From Pleurodeles waltl (taxonomy: Eukaryota; Chordata; Amphibia; Caudata; Salamandridae), in contig NC_090441.1 of the NCBI RefSeq assembly GCF_031143425.1, positions 220,716,928 through 220,780,927 on the forward strand: a stretch of 64,000 bases of DNA. The letters run 5' to 3'. Position numbers and translations under genes: made by a program. Below the pieces are notes generated by a model. That model was not told the origin of the DNA. It saw only the letters and a list, made by a program, of their open reading frames with translations, and made no database searches. Shown here in pieces: positions 1 to 9,313 of this stretch; position 1 is the first letter of the stretch; each line of letters opens with the position of its first letter.

Positions 1-1209
1 GGCTATCCCTCCTCCCGGTCTGTTGGTGCGGTCTCTGCGGGTGATCTTGTTGCATTCGGGGATGGCTATGGTTATGTCGGGTTCCGAGGAAGGGTTCATC
101 CAAGTGAGGAAGGCAACATCCGGGGAAGAGGAGGTGAGTAGGTCCCGGAGTTCAACGGCGTGCTTGTGGACGGAGCAGGTATTGAGGAGGATGCAGCTGA
201 GGTGTTTGCGTTTGGTTCCGGTGTGGTGTTTGGCACCTTGGGGCATGTGAAGCTGAAGTTCCAGCAGGAGAAGGGTCCATAGGGGATCTTGGGGAGGCTT
301 GGAAGCAGGTGACAGAGCGGCCTGGGTTTAGTGCGCGGAGGTCGCTGGTGTTGTAGCAGCGACGGCCAGCGTGGGGAGCGCAGGGGCCAGGGGGTCTGCT
401 GCTGGGCACTGCCCAGGCGCGGACGGGCACAGGCGGGCTTGCCTCTGATGCACCTCCGGCATGCCAGTGCCGCGGCTGAAATTAAGAAGCGGATGTGGGA
501 GGGAGGAGCAGCTGGGAGCGGTGGGCGAATGGGGGTGCGAGGGGTGCGGGGCTGCAGCGGACACAGTGGTGGGAAGGGCGAGCAAGGAAACGGCTTCAGA
601 GAAGCCGAAAAACAGGCAGAAAGAGGATGAAAAAGGCAAAAAAGCAGGCAGAAAAGGAAACAGGTTGAAAAAATTTAGGCAAAGCAGTAAACAAAGTCAC
701 AAAAGAAAAGACAGTTACAAGACAGACACACAATACTTACAGCAACCACTAGACACCAGGGATGAGGCGCAGGCGGGTGCCTGCGGGTGGTGTAGGGCCT
801 CAAACTCAGAGCATCAGGGAGAGCGGGGTATAGGGCACGGACGCAGTCAGGAGGAGCTGCACTGCATGGGGAGTGAAACCTGACCTTAAATCTGACCTTG
901 GATCAGGAGTTGGTGCTCTGAGGCACCAACTCCTGATCCACACCTATAAAGCACTACCTCACCTTCTACATACCCAACAGATAACCCTGTTCTTTTCACC
1001 TCGTCCTCTCAGCTGTTTCCAAGATCTGGAAAAGCACAGCAGGAGGATGATCATTCTCCTACCTCGCAGTCAGGACATGGATCATGCTACCTCTCAAAAT
1101 CAGGCAGATGGCAACACTGAAGCAGGTCAGGAAAGACCTCAAGACCTGGCCCTTCGACTGAATAGCAAGCCCGCAAACAGTCCTTTGAGATGCTACGGGT
1201 GATTAGCTG
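1..1209. other. Unassigned GC-rich region
   Basis: No recognisable gene or repeat family. Several short overlapping ORFs exist on both strands, but none has a domain I can name and they look like chance openings in GC-rich DNA. An A-rich stretch lies at about 620-730 and a perfect 18 bp inverted repeat at 899-940. The segment could be an old transposon end or 5' region, but nothing in the window pairs with it. Confidence 0.4.
899..940. repeat. Perfect 18 bp inverted repeat (hairpin)
   Basis: Left arm 899-916 (TGGATCAGGAGTTGGTGC) and right arm 923-940 are perfect reverse complements separated by TCTGAG. Arms this long with such a short spacer can form a stable stem-loop. It may be a foldback element core. 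No flanking duplication was identified. Confidence 0.8.
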
Positions 1210-1229
1210 CACTTTAGAAATCACTGACT

Positions 1230-2178
1230 GATTGAATGACCAAAGCTCTGATGAGGCACCAATGATGCTGGTACCAGCTCTGATGAGGCAACAATGATCA
1301 TGTTGGCAGCAGCTCTGATGAGGCACCAATGATTAGGCAGCAGCTCTGAGGCTCCAATGATGCTGGTAGCTGCTATGATGAGGCTCCAATGAAGCGGTCC
1401 CCAGCTCTGATGAGGCACCAGTGATGCTGGCAGCAGCTTTGATGAGGCACCAATGATGCTGGCAGCAGCTCTGAGGCTCCAATGCTGCTGGCAGCGGCTC
1501 TGATGAGGCTCCAATGAAGCAGTCACCAGCTCTGATGAGGCAGCAATGATGCTGGCAGCAGCCCTGATGAGGCACCAATGATGCTGGAAGCTGCTCTGAT
1601 GAGGCAACAATGATGCTGGGATCAGCTCTGATGAGGCACCAATGATGATGGCTGCAGCTCCCTAGTACCAATGACGCTTGCAGCCGACTCTGAGGCACCA
1701 ATGATCCTGCCAGCAGCTCTGATGTGACACTAATAATGCTGGCTGCAGCTCCAAGGCACCAATGATGCTGGCAGCAGCCTCTGAAGAGGCACCAACAATG
1801 CTTGGCAGTAGCTCTGATTATGCACCAATGATACTGGCAGCAGCGCCTCTGATAAGGCACTAACAATGCTGGCAGCAGCTCTGATGAGGTAGCAATGATG
1901 CTTGTAGCAGCTCTGATGGTGCACCAATGATGTTGGAAGCAACTTTGATGAGGCACCAGCGATGCTACCAGGAACTCTGGCGAGGCACCAATGAGCCTGC
2001 AAGCCGCTCTGGTGAGGTACTGATGATGCTGGCAGCAGCTTTGATGCTGGCAGGAACTCTGGTGAGGCACAAATGAGCCTGGCAGCAGCTATGGCAAGGT
2101 ACTGATGATGCTGGCAGCAGCTCTGATGAGGCATCAATGATGCTGGCAGCAGCTCTGATAAGGCACCAATGATGATCA
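1230..2178. repeat. Minisatellite with 32-33 bp unit
   Basis: About 28 head-to-tail, diverged copies of a unit built on GCTCTGATGAGGCACCAATG followed by a GCTGGCAGCA-like half. Unit length drifts between about 27 and 33 bp, so the long minus-strand ORFs here, rich in His, Gln, Cys and Ser, jump between frames from unit to unit. They are products of the repeat, not genes. Confidence 0.9.
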
Positions 2179-2564
2179 AAAACTGTACAAATATAAGCCA
2201 TGGCTAACTGTTGTGTTGTGTTGCACTACAGTTTTATGGAATTAATTCACCATTTATTGGGTAAAGTGTTTTGTATGCTCTCTACCATGGGAATTCCTCT
2301 TTTACTGTATTTTGTAATTATATATTTAAACATTGTTAAAGTTTTGTGCATCTGTCATGATTGTGTTGCACTGCACCTAGGCTCGTCCTACACCACACCT
2401 TGAGTAAAACTTGACAGAAGAATCAGGGTGTCTGCCTGAAGCCTCCTTGCTGCTGCACATAGAGTATTGTAAAAAAGGTTCAGATTTACCCCCAGGATTC
2501 AATATCTTGGAGTGCCTGGTGTCCTCTCTAGCCTTTTAACCCAAGGAGAACCTGCCCATTCTCA
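2179..2564. other. Unassigned spacer between two arrays
   Basis: AT-richer DNA between two unrelated tandem arrays. A GTGTTG(T/C)ACT-type word appears twice (near 2215 and 2363). No coding signal or family was recognised. Confidence 0.4.
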
Positions 2565-3208
2565 ACACACTGCGACCACACACTCCCCCACCACACATTG
2601 CACAACCAGTCACTGCTCAACCATAAACTGCACATCCAAACGATGCCCATACACACACTACCAATTCACAAGCTGCCTAGCCATACACTGCCAAAAACAC
2701 ACTGCCCAACCACACACACTTCCCATTCTCACACTGCCTAAGCACACACTGTCCATCTGCACACTGCCCATCACACACTGCTATCCACACACTGCTATCC
2801 ACACACTGCCCATCCACACACTGCGCATCCACACATTGCACCACCACACACTGTCCAACTGCACAGTGTCCAAGGACACACTGCCCCAGGCAGCCATAAA
2901 TTGTCAACTACACACTGGCCAACCACACACTGCCCATTCACACACTGCTCAACCACACACTGCCCAACCACACACTGCCCATTCACACACTGCCCCACCA
3001 CACACTGCCCAACAACACACTACCCAATCATACACTGCCCCAAAACACACCACCACTCACCACACACTGTCCATCCACACACTGCTTATCCACACACTGC
3101 CCAACCAGAGACTGCCCTGGCCCCCACACACTTCCCAACCACACAATACCCAAGCACACAGTGCACCTAGCCACACAATGCCCCTAACCACACACTTCCC
3201 AGCCACAT
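2565..3208. repeat. 15 bp satellite, left part
   Basis: Tandem copies of CACACACTGCCCAAC and variants with a 15 bp period. Because 15 is a multiple of three, all frames read a five-residue repeat and stay open, which explains the His/Thr-rich ORFs. The array is interrupted at 3209 by an LTR retrotransposon and resumes at 12459, so 2565-3208 and 12459-12556 were once one array. Confidence 0.92.
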
Positions 3209-3300
3209 TGTGAGAAGGTAGCCTCTTTCTAGCCTTGTTACCCCCACTTTTGGCCTGTTTGTGAGTGTATGTCAGGGTGTTTGTCACTGTTTTCACTGTC

Positions 3301-3544
3301 TCACTGGGATCCTGATAGCCAGGCCTCAGTGCTCATAGTGAAAACACCATGTTTTCAGTATGGTTGTTATGTGTCACTGGGATCCTGCTAGTCAGGACCC
3401 CAGTGCTCATAGGTTTGTGGCCTATATGTATGTGTCACTGGGACCCTGTCACACAGGGCCCCAGTGCTCATAGGTGTGCATGTATATGTTCCCTGTGTGG
3501 TGCCTAACTGTCTCACTGAGGCTCTGCTAACCAGAACCTCAGTG
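3301..3544. repeat. Four tandem stem-loop modules at the LTR start
   Basis: Four units of about 31 bp share the plan CACTGGG-CCTG-loop-CAGG-CCCAGTG: 3302-3332, 3375-3405, 3436-3466 and 3514-3544 (the last as CACTGAG/CTCAGTG). Each can fold on itself, and neighbouring units can also cross-pair. The 3' LTR carries the same set 6,105 bp downstream. Diverged LTRs keep two to four of the units. Role unknown. Confidence 0.75.
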
Positions 3545-3764
3545 GTTATGCTCTCTCATTACTTTCAAATTGTCACTAACAGGCTAGTGACCATTTTTAC
3601 CAATTAACATTGGCTTACTGGAACACCCTTATAATTCCCTAGTATATGGTACTGAGGTACCCGGGGTATTGGGGTTCCAGGAGATCCCTATGGGCTGCAG
3701 CATTTCTTTTGCCACCCATAGGGAGCTCTGACAATTCTTACACAGGCCTGCCACTGCAGCCTGA

Positions 3765-4460
3765 GTGAAATAACGTCCACGTTATTTCACAGCCATTTTA
3801 CACTGCACTTAAGTAACTTATAAGTCACCTATATGTCTAACCTTTACCTGGTAAAGGTTAGGTGCAAAGTTACTTAGTGTGAGGGCACCCTGGCACTAGC
3901 CAAGGGGCCCCCACATTGTTCAGAGCCAATTCACTGAACTTTGTGAGTGCGGGGACACCATTACACGCGTGCACTACATATAGGTCACTACCTATATGTA
4001 GCTTCACCATGGTAACTCCGAATATGGCCATGTAACATGTCTATGATCATGGAATTGCCCCCTCTATGCCATCCTGGCATTGTTGGTACAATTCCATGAT
4101 CCCAGTGGTCTGTAGCACAGACCCTGGTACTGCCAGACTGCCCTTCCTGGGGTTTCTCTGCAGCTGCTGCTGCTGCCAACCCCTCAGACAGGCATCTGCC
4201 CTCCTGGGGTCCAGCCAGGCCTGGCCCAGGATGGCAGAACAAAGAACTTCCTCTGAGAGAGGGTGTGACACCCTCTCCCTTTGGAAAATGGTGTGAAGGC
4301 AGGGGAGGAGTAGCCTCCCCCAGCCTCTGGAAATGCTTTGTTGGGCACAGATGTGCCCAATTCTGCATAAGCCAGTCTACACCGGTTCAGGGACCCCTTA
4401 GCCCCTGCTCTGGCGTGAAACTGGACAAAGGAAAGGGGAGTGACCACTCCCCTGACCTGC
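3765..4460. other. Chain of perfect hairpins in U3
   Basis: Consecutive self-complementary sites seen by eye: 3765-3790 (12 bp arms, GTGAAATAACGT); 3837-3861 (12 bp arms, CTAACCTTTACC); 3974-4001 (12 bp arms, CTACATATAGGT); the CATGGAATTG/CAATTCCATG pair around 4051-4096, enclosing a second stem; GGTCTGTAGCACAGACC near 4108; AGAGGGTGTGACACCCTCT near 4256; GGGCACAGATGTGCCC near 4339; and GGGGAGTGACCACTCCCC near 4435. Several keep their pairing in diverged LTR copies through paired base changes. Confidence 0.7.
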
Positions 4461-5086
4461 ACCTCCCCTGGGAGGTGTCCAGAGCTCCTCCAGTGTGCTC
4501 CAGACCTCTGCCATCTTGGAAACAGAGGTGCTGCTGGCACACTGGACTGCTCTGAGTGGCCAGTGCCACCAGGTGACGTCAGAGACTCCTTGTGATAGGC
4601 TCCTTCAGGTGTTAGTAGCCTTTCCTCTCTCCTAGGTAGCCAAACCCTCTTTTCTGGCTATTTAGGGTCTCTGTCTCTGGGGAAACTTTAGATAACGAAT
4701 GCATGAGCTCAGCCGAGTTCCTCTGCATCTCCCTCTTCACCTTCTGATAAGGAATCGACCGCTGACCGCGCTGGAAGCCTGCAAACCTGCAACATAGTAG
4801 CAAAGACGACTACTGCAACTCTGTAACGCTGATCCTGCCGCCTTCTCGACTGTTTTCCTGCTTGTGCATGCTGTGGGGGTAGTCTGCCTCCTCTCTGCAC
4901 CAGAAGCTCCGAAGAAATCTCCCGTGGGTCGACGGAATCTTCCCCCTGCAACCGCAGGCACCAAAAAGCTGCATCTCCGGTCCCTTGGGTCTCCTCTCAG
5001 CACGACGAGCGAGGTCCCTCGAATCCAGCGACACCGTCCAAGTGACCCCCACAGTCCAGTGACTCTTCAGCCCAAGTTTGGTGGAG

Positions 5087-5092
5087 GTAAGT
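5087..5092 (+). promoter_or_regulatory. Conserved consensus splice donor in the LTR
   Basis: The word GGTGGAGGTAAGTCC is kept in the 3' LTR and in diverged copies (16022, about 20386, about 21324, about 43296). GTAAGT after GAG is an ideal donor. If transcription starts upstream in the LTR, it could splice a leader out. No matching acceptor was proven. Confidence 0.35.
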
Positions 5093-6104
5093 CCTTGCCT
5101 CACCTCGCTGGGCTGCATTGCTGGGAACCGCGACTTTGCAAGCTTCTCCGGCCCCTGTGCACTTCCGGCGGAAATCCTTCGTGCACAGCCAAGCCTGGGT
5201 CCACGGCACTCTAACCTGCATTGCACGACTTTCTAAGTTGGCCTCCGGCGACGTGGGACTCCTTTGTGCAACTTCGGCGAGCACCGTTTCACGCATCCTC
5301 GTAGTGCCTGTTTCTGGCACTTCTCCGGGTGCTACCTGCTTCAGTGAGGGCTCCTTGTCTTGCTCGACGTCCCCTCTCTCTGCAGGTCCAATTTGCGACC
5401 TCCTGGTCCCTCCTGGGCCCCAGCAGCGTCCAAAAACGCCAAACGCACGATTTGCGTGTAGCAAGGCTTGTTGGCGTCCATCCGGCGGGAAAACACTTCT
5501 GCACGACTCTCCAAGGCGTGGGGGATCCATCCTCCAAAGGGGAAGTCTCTAGCCCTTGTCGTTCCTGCAGTATTCACAGTTCTTCAGCCTAGTAAGAGCT
5601 TCTTTGCACCAACCGCTGGCATTTCTTGGGCATCTGCCCATCTCCGAGCTGCTTGTGACTTTTGGACTTGGTCCCCTTGTTCCACAGGTACCTTCAGACA
5701 GGAATCCATCGTTGTTGCATTGCTGATTTGTGTTTTCCTTGCATTCTCCCTCTAACACGACTATTTTGTCCTTAGGGGAACTTTGGTGCACTTTGCACTC
5801 ACTTTTCAGGGTCTTGGGGAGGGTTATTTTTCTAACTCTCACTATTTTCTAATAGTCCCAGCGACCCTCTACAAGGTCACATAGGTTTGGGGTCCATTCG
5901 TGGTTCACATTCCACTTTTGGAGTATATGGTTTGTGTTGCCCCTATCCCTATGTTTCCCCATTGCATCCTATTGTAAGTATACATTGTTTGCACTGTTTT
6001 CTAAGACTATACTGCATATTTTTGCTATTGTGTATATATATCTTGTGTATATTCCCTATCCTCTCACTGAGGGTACACTCTAAGATACTTTGGCATATTG
6101 TCAT

Positions 6105-6127
6105 AAAAATAAAGTACCTTTATTTTT
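6105..6127. terminator. Palindromic polyadenylation signal, both strands
   Basis: AAAAATAAAG-TAC-CTTTATTTTT gives AATAAA on the plus strand and again on the minus strand. The same palindrome recurs at 12210-12232 and, exactly or nearly, in the other LTR tails (about 13456, 16743, 40566 and 44326). It probably ends the LTR-driven transcript, and on the opposite strand it could end antisense transcripts. Confidence 0.55.
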
Positions 6128-6353
6128 AGTATAACTGTGTATTGTGTTTTCTTATGATATTGTGCATATGACACTAAGTGGTACTGTAGTAGCTTCACAC
6201 GTCTCCTAGTTCAGCCTGAGCTGCTTTGCTAAGCTACCATTATCTATCAGCCTAAGCTGCTAGACACCCTATACACTAATAAGGGATAACTGGGCCTGGT
6301 GCAAGGTGCAAGTACCCCTTGGTACTCACTACAAGCCAGTCCAGCCTCCTACA

Positions 6354-6624
6354 TTGGTTGTGCAGTGGTGGGATAAGTGCTTGAGACTACTTACCACTCT
6401 TGTCATTGTACTTTTCATAAGAGAAAAATATACAAAACAAGGTCAGTGTATATACACATAGCCAAAAAGTTTTGCATTTCCTCTTTTCACTCTTTTCTAA
6501 GTGCTGAAAAGTACTTCTAAACTTTCAAAAAGTTCTTAAAAGTTTAAAAAGTTTTTTCTGTCTTTCAAAAAAAAATTCTGAAAACTTTTTTCTCTTTGTC
6601 TATCACTTTAACTCTCTCTAAAAA
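6354..6624 (+). other. Untranslated leader with candidate primer-binding site
   Basis: The internal region starts right after the LTR end CCTACA. A TGG at 6355 begins TGGTTGTGCAGTGGTGGGAT, placed as a tRNA primer-binding site should be. I could not assign the tRNA. The rest of the 271 bp leader is AT-rich and free of ATG-led long ORFs until 6625. Confidence 0.5.
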
Positions 6625-9282
6625 ATGTCTGGCACAGGCCAAAAAGTTGAACTGTCCAAACTTGCATATGATCACCTTAGCTGGAAAGGAGCAAGGAGTC
6701 TCTGCATAGAGAGAGGTTTGAGTGTAGGGAAGAATCCTTCCTTAGAACTGTTAATTAATATGCTTAGAGTACAGGATAAGGCCATAAGTGCCCAATCTGT
6801 AGAAAAAGTAGCTAATGGTTCTCAATCTGATCCAGGGACTCCCCCAGGAAAAGGTTCTGGAAAGAAAATTCTCAGCCTGCCCATTACTAGACAGTCTAGC
6901 ATAGTTGGTACAGAGGTTGAATCACATCATACTGATGATGTGCTCTCACATTATACTGGTAGCCAAGCTGTTAGGGTGCCCTCTGTAAGGGACAGGTCTC
7001 CTTCTGTTCATTCCCATCATACCTCTGTATCTAGAAATGTCCCTCCCACCCACCCTGATGACAGATTGTTGGAAAGGGAGCTCAATAGATTGAGAGTGGA
7101 GCAAACCAGACTGAAGCTCAAGAAGCAACAGCTGGATTTGGATAGACAGTCTTTAGAAATAGAGAGGGAAAGACAGAAGTTGGGTTTAGATACCCATGGT
7201 GGCAGCAGCAGTATTCCCCATAGTCATCCTGCAAAAGAGCATGATTCCAGGAATCTGCACAAGATAGTTCCCCCTTATAAGGAGGGGGATGACATTAACA
7301 AGTGGTTTGCTGCACTTGAGAGGGCCTGTGCTGTACAGGATGTCCCTCAAAAGCAGTGGGCTGCTATCCTATGGCTATCATTTAGTGGAAAGGGTAGGGA
7401 TAGACTCCTTACTGTGAAAGAAAGTGATGCCAATAATTTTACAGTTCTTAAGAATGCACTCCTGGATGGTTATGGCTTAACCACTGAACAGTACAGGATA
7501 AAGTTCAGAGAGACCAAAAAGGAGTCTTCACAAGACTGGGTTGATTTCATTGACCATTCAGTGAAGGCCTTGGAGGGGTGGTTACATGGCAGTAAAGTTA
7601 CTGATTATGAAAGCCTGTATAACACAATCCTGAGAGAGCATATACTTAATAATTGTGTGTCTGATTTGTTGCACCAGTACCTGGTAGACTCTGATCTGAC
7701 CTCTCCCCAAGAATTGGGAAAGAAGGCAGACAAATGGGTCAGAACAAGGGTGAACAGAAAAGTTCATACAGGGGGTGACAAAGATGGCAATAAGAAGAAA
7801 GATGGTGAAAAATCTCAAGATAAGCATGGGGATAAGGGTAAAACCAAAGATCCCACTTCAAATCTTAAACACTCTTCAGAGGGTGGGGATAAAACAAATT
7901 CTTCCTCTTCTTCCCAACCTGCACACATTAAAAAGCCTTGGTGCTTTGTGTGTAAAAATAGAGGCCATAGGCCAGGGGATAAGTCCTGTCCAGGTAAACC
8001 CCCTGAGCCTACCACCACTAATACATCAAGCTCTAGTGCCCCTAGCAGTAGTGGTACTAGTGGTGGGACTGCTGGCAACAGTCAAGCAAAGGGTGTAGTT
8101 GGGTTCACTTATGGGTCCATAGTGGAAACTGATGTAATCAGTCCCAAGACAGTTTCTGTCACACCTAGTGGCATTGGCCTTGCCACACTGGCTGCTTGTC
8201 CCCTTACAATGGATAAGTACAGGCAGACAGTTTCAATAAATGGTGTTGAGGCCTTGGCCTACAGGGACACAGGTGCCAGTTTCACTTTGGTGACTGAAAA
8301 CCTAGTGCCTCCTGAACAACACATCATTGGACAACAATATAAGATTATTGATGTCCATAACTCCACTAAGTTTCTTCCCTTAGCTATAATTCAGTTTAGT
8401 TGGGGTGGAGTTACTGGCCCTAAGCAGGTGGTGGTATCACCTAGCTTACCTGTAGACTGTCTCTTAGGTAATGACCTAGAGGCCTCAGGTTGGGCTGATG
8501 TAGAGTTTTATGCCCATGCAGCCATGCTGGGCATCCCTGAGGAATTGTTCCCTCTCATTTCAAGTGAAATGAAAAAGCAAAGGAGAGAAGGCCTGAAAAC
8601 TCAGGATCCCTCTCCATCAACAGGTAAAAAGGGTATCACAGTATCCCCTAACCACCCTACCATTCAGGATACTATTCCTGTGGTGGGAGAAACCTCTCCT
8701 GGGGTGGCACCTGTTCCAAGGGAATCATCAGCTGGCAAAGCTAGACTCCCTGAGGTGGAAGTACCTCTCTGTGGGATAACTAACATTGGTGAGAAAAACA
8801 GCACCATTTTAGTTAACATGGAGCATCCCTCCAACCCTCCCAGAGAAACTTTAGTGCAGAAACCCTGCACTACCTCACAACACTTAGGACAGCATCCCTG
8901 CCCTAGTGTGGAGCTCATAGGACAGCATCCCTGCCCTGCTCCAACTCAAGAGAAACAGCATCCCTGTTCTCTCTTCCAGCCAGATGGACAAAGTTTTTGC
9001 CCAGCTATGGCTTTTCTGAGACAGCATCCCTGTCTGGCATTTCCATCACTACAAATAGGTTCAGTGGACAATTCTCACTGCTCTAAACTAAAACTTACTG
9101 ATAGAAACTCTGAAAATACATCTTCACATTGTTGCTTAGCTAAAAAACTTCAAACAGGGTGGTTTACATCCCCACAGGGAAGTAACCATATAGTGGATGA
9201 TAAAGGGAGTAACCAGTCTATTGCAGAGCTACTCTCTACTTATCACCACTTAGACAATAAAGTCTCAACTGGCCAAGGTTAG
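6625..9282 (+). CDS. Gag-protease polyprotein of LTR retrotransposon
   Basis: An intact 885-residue ORF starting at the ATG at 6625. In order: an N-terminal region of unknown fold; a charged coiled coil at about residues 145-188; a capsid-like region from about 216; within it at about 278-375 a segment resembling the SCAN/Gypsy capsid C-terminal fold (motif LLDGYGLTTEQYRIKF); a basic linker; one CCHC-type zinc knuckle at about 439-456 (Cys-X2-Cys-X4-His-X6-Cys, wider than the usual last gap); a retropepsin domain with catalytic DTGAS at Asp548 and the partner LLGND at 613-617; then a tail of six exact 11-residue Cys repeats (745-810). The ORF stops at TAG 9280-9282, only 31 bp before the 3' LTR. 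Reverse transcriptase, RNase H and integrase are missing rather than broken. The protein presumably forms and matures particles that package this RNA together with a partner's polymerase (inference). Confidence 0.9.
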   Translation: MSGTGQKVELSKLAYDHLSWKGARSLCIERGLSVGKNPSLELLINMLRVQDKAISAQSVEKVANGSQSDPGTPPGKGSGKKILSLPITRQSSIVGTEVESHHTDDVLSHYTGSQAVRVPSVRDRSPSVHSHHTSVSRNVPPTHPDDRLLERELNRLRVEQTRLKLKKQQLDLDRQSLEIERERQKLGLDTHGGSSSIPHSHPAKEHDSRNLHKIVPPYKEGDDINKWFAALERACAVQDVPQKQWAAILWLSFSGKGRDRLLTVKESDANNFTVLKNALLDGYGLTTEQYRIKFRETKKESSQDWVDFIDHSVKALEGWLHGSKVTDYESLYNTILREHILNNCVSDLLHQYLVDSDLTSPQELGKKADKWVRTRVNRKVHTGGDKDGNKKKDGEKSQDKHGDKGKTKDPTSNLKHSSEGGDKTNSSSSSQPAHIKKPWCFVCKNRGHRPGDKSCPGKPPEPTTTNTSSSSAPSSSGTSGGTAGNSQAKGVVGFTYGSIVETDVISPKTVSVTPSGIGLATLAACPLTMDKYRQTVSINGVEALAYRDTGASFTLVTENLVPPEQHIIGQQYKIIDVHNSTKFLPLAIIQFSWGGVTGPKQVVVSPSLPVDCLLGNDLEASGWADVEFYAHAAMLGIPEELFPLISSEMKKQRREGLKTQDPSPSTGKKGITVSPNHPTIQDTIPVVGETSPGVAPVPRESSAGKARLPEVEVPLCGITNIGEKNSTILVNMEHPSNPPRETLVQKPCTTSQHLGQHPCPSVELIGQHPCPAPTQEKQHPCSLFQPDGQSFCPAMAFLRQHPCLAFPSLQIGSVDNSHCSKLKLTDRNSENTSSHCCLAKKLQTGWFTSPQGSNHIVDDKGSNQSIAELLSTYHHLDNKVSTGQG
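8857..9054 (+). repeat. Six in-frame 33 bp units (11-residue Cys repeat)
   Basis: Six units of exactly 33 bp encode an 11-residue repeat starting Q-x-x-C: residues 745 (QKPC), 756, 767, 778 (all QHPC), 789 (QSFC) and 800 (QHPC). Only the first four to five residues are conserved; the last six vary. Strict spacing with drifting filler suggests selection on the Cys spacing or a fairly recent expansion. Confidence 0.85.
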
Positions 9283-9300
9283 CCTTATTGTCCTTCGTTT

Positions 9301-9313
9301 GGGGGGGGGGTTG
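9301..9313 (+). other. Polypurine-tract candidate
   Basis: A run of ten G (9301-9310) then TTG lies directly before the 3' LTR, where plus-strand priming of an LTR element is expected. The all-G run is unusual but correctly placed. Confidence 0.55.

Larger units (their letters stand above)
3209..6353 (+). repeat. 5' LTR (3,145 bp)
   Basis: Starts TGTGAGAAGGTAGCCTC and ends CAGCCTCCTACA. At 3,145 bp it is longer than the internal region. The first 1.3 kb (probably U3) is packed with short perfect hairpins. A TATTTAG-type TATA-like word lies near 4658. A consensus splice donor is at 5087, and a palindromic polyadenylation region at 6105-6127. Diverged relatives occur at 12926, 14227, 18682, 30456, 36020, 40340, 41504 and 63630. 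The short ORFs inside it recur unchanged in the 3' LTR and have no known domain, so I do not call genes here. Confidence 0.93.

Noticed and set aside
1221..2201. Long minus-strand ORFs rich in His, Gln, Cys and Ser
   Set aside because: They only translate the 32-33 bp minisatellite. Several frames are open at once and shift with unit length.
2512..3213. 233-codon His/Thr-rich ORF
   Set aside because: A product of the 15 bp satellite; the five-residue period mirrors the DNA period, and the opposite strand is open too.
4810..5592. Several 80-177 codon ORFs in the long LTR, on both strands
   Set aside because: They overlap in four or more frames in GC-rich DNA and have no domain. Their exact repetition at +6,105 bp only reflects LTR identity.
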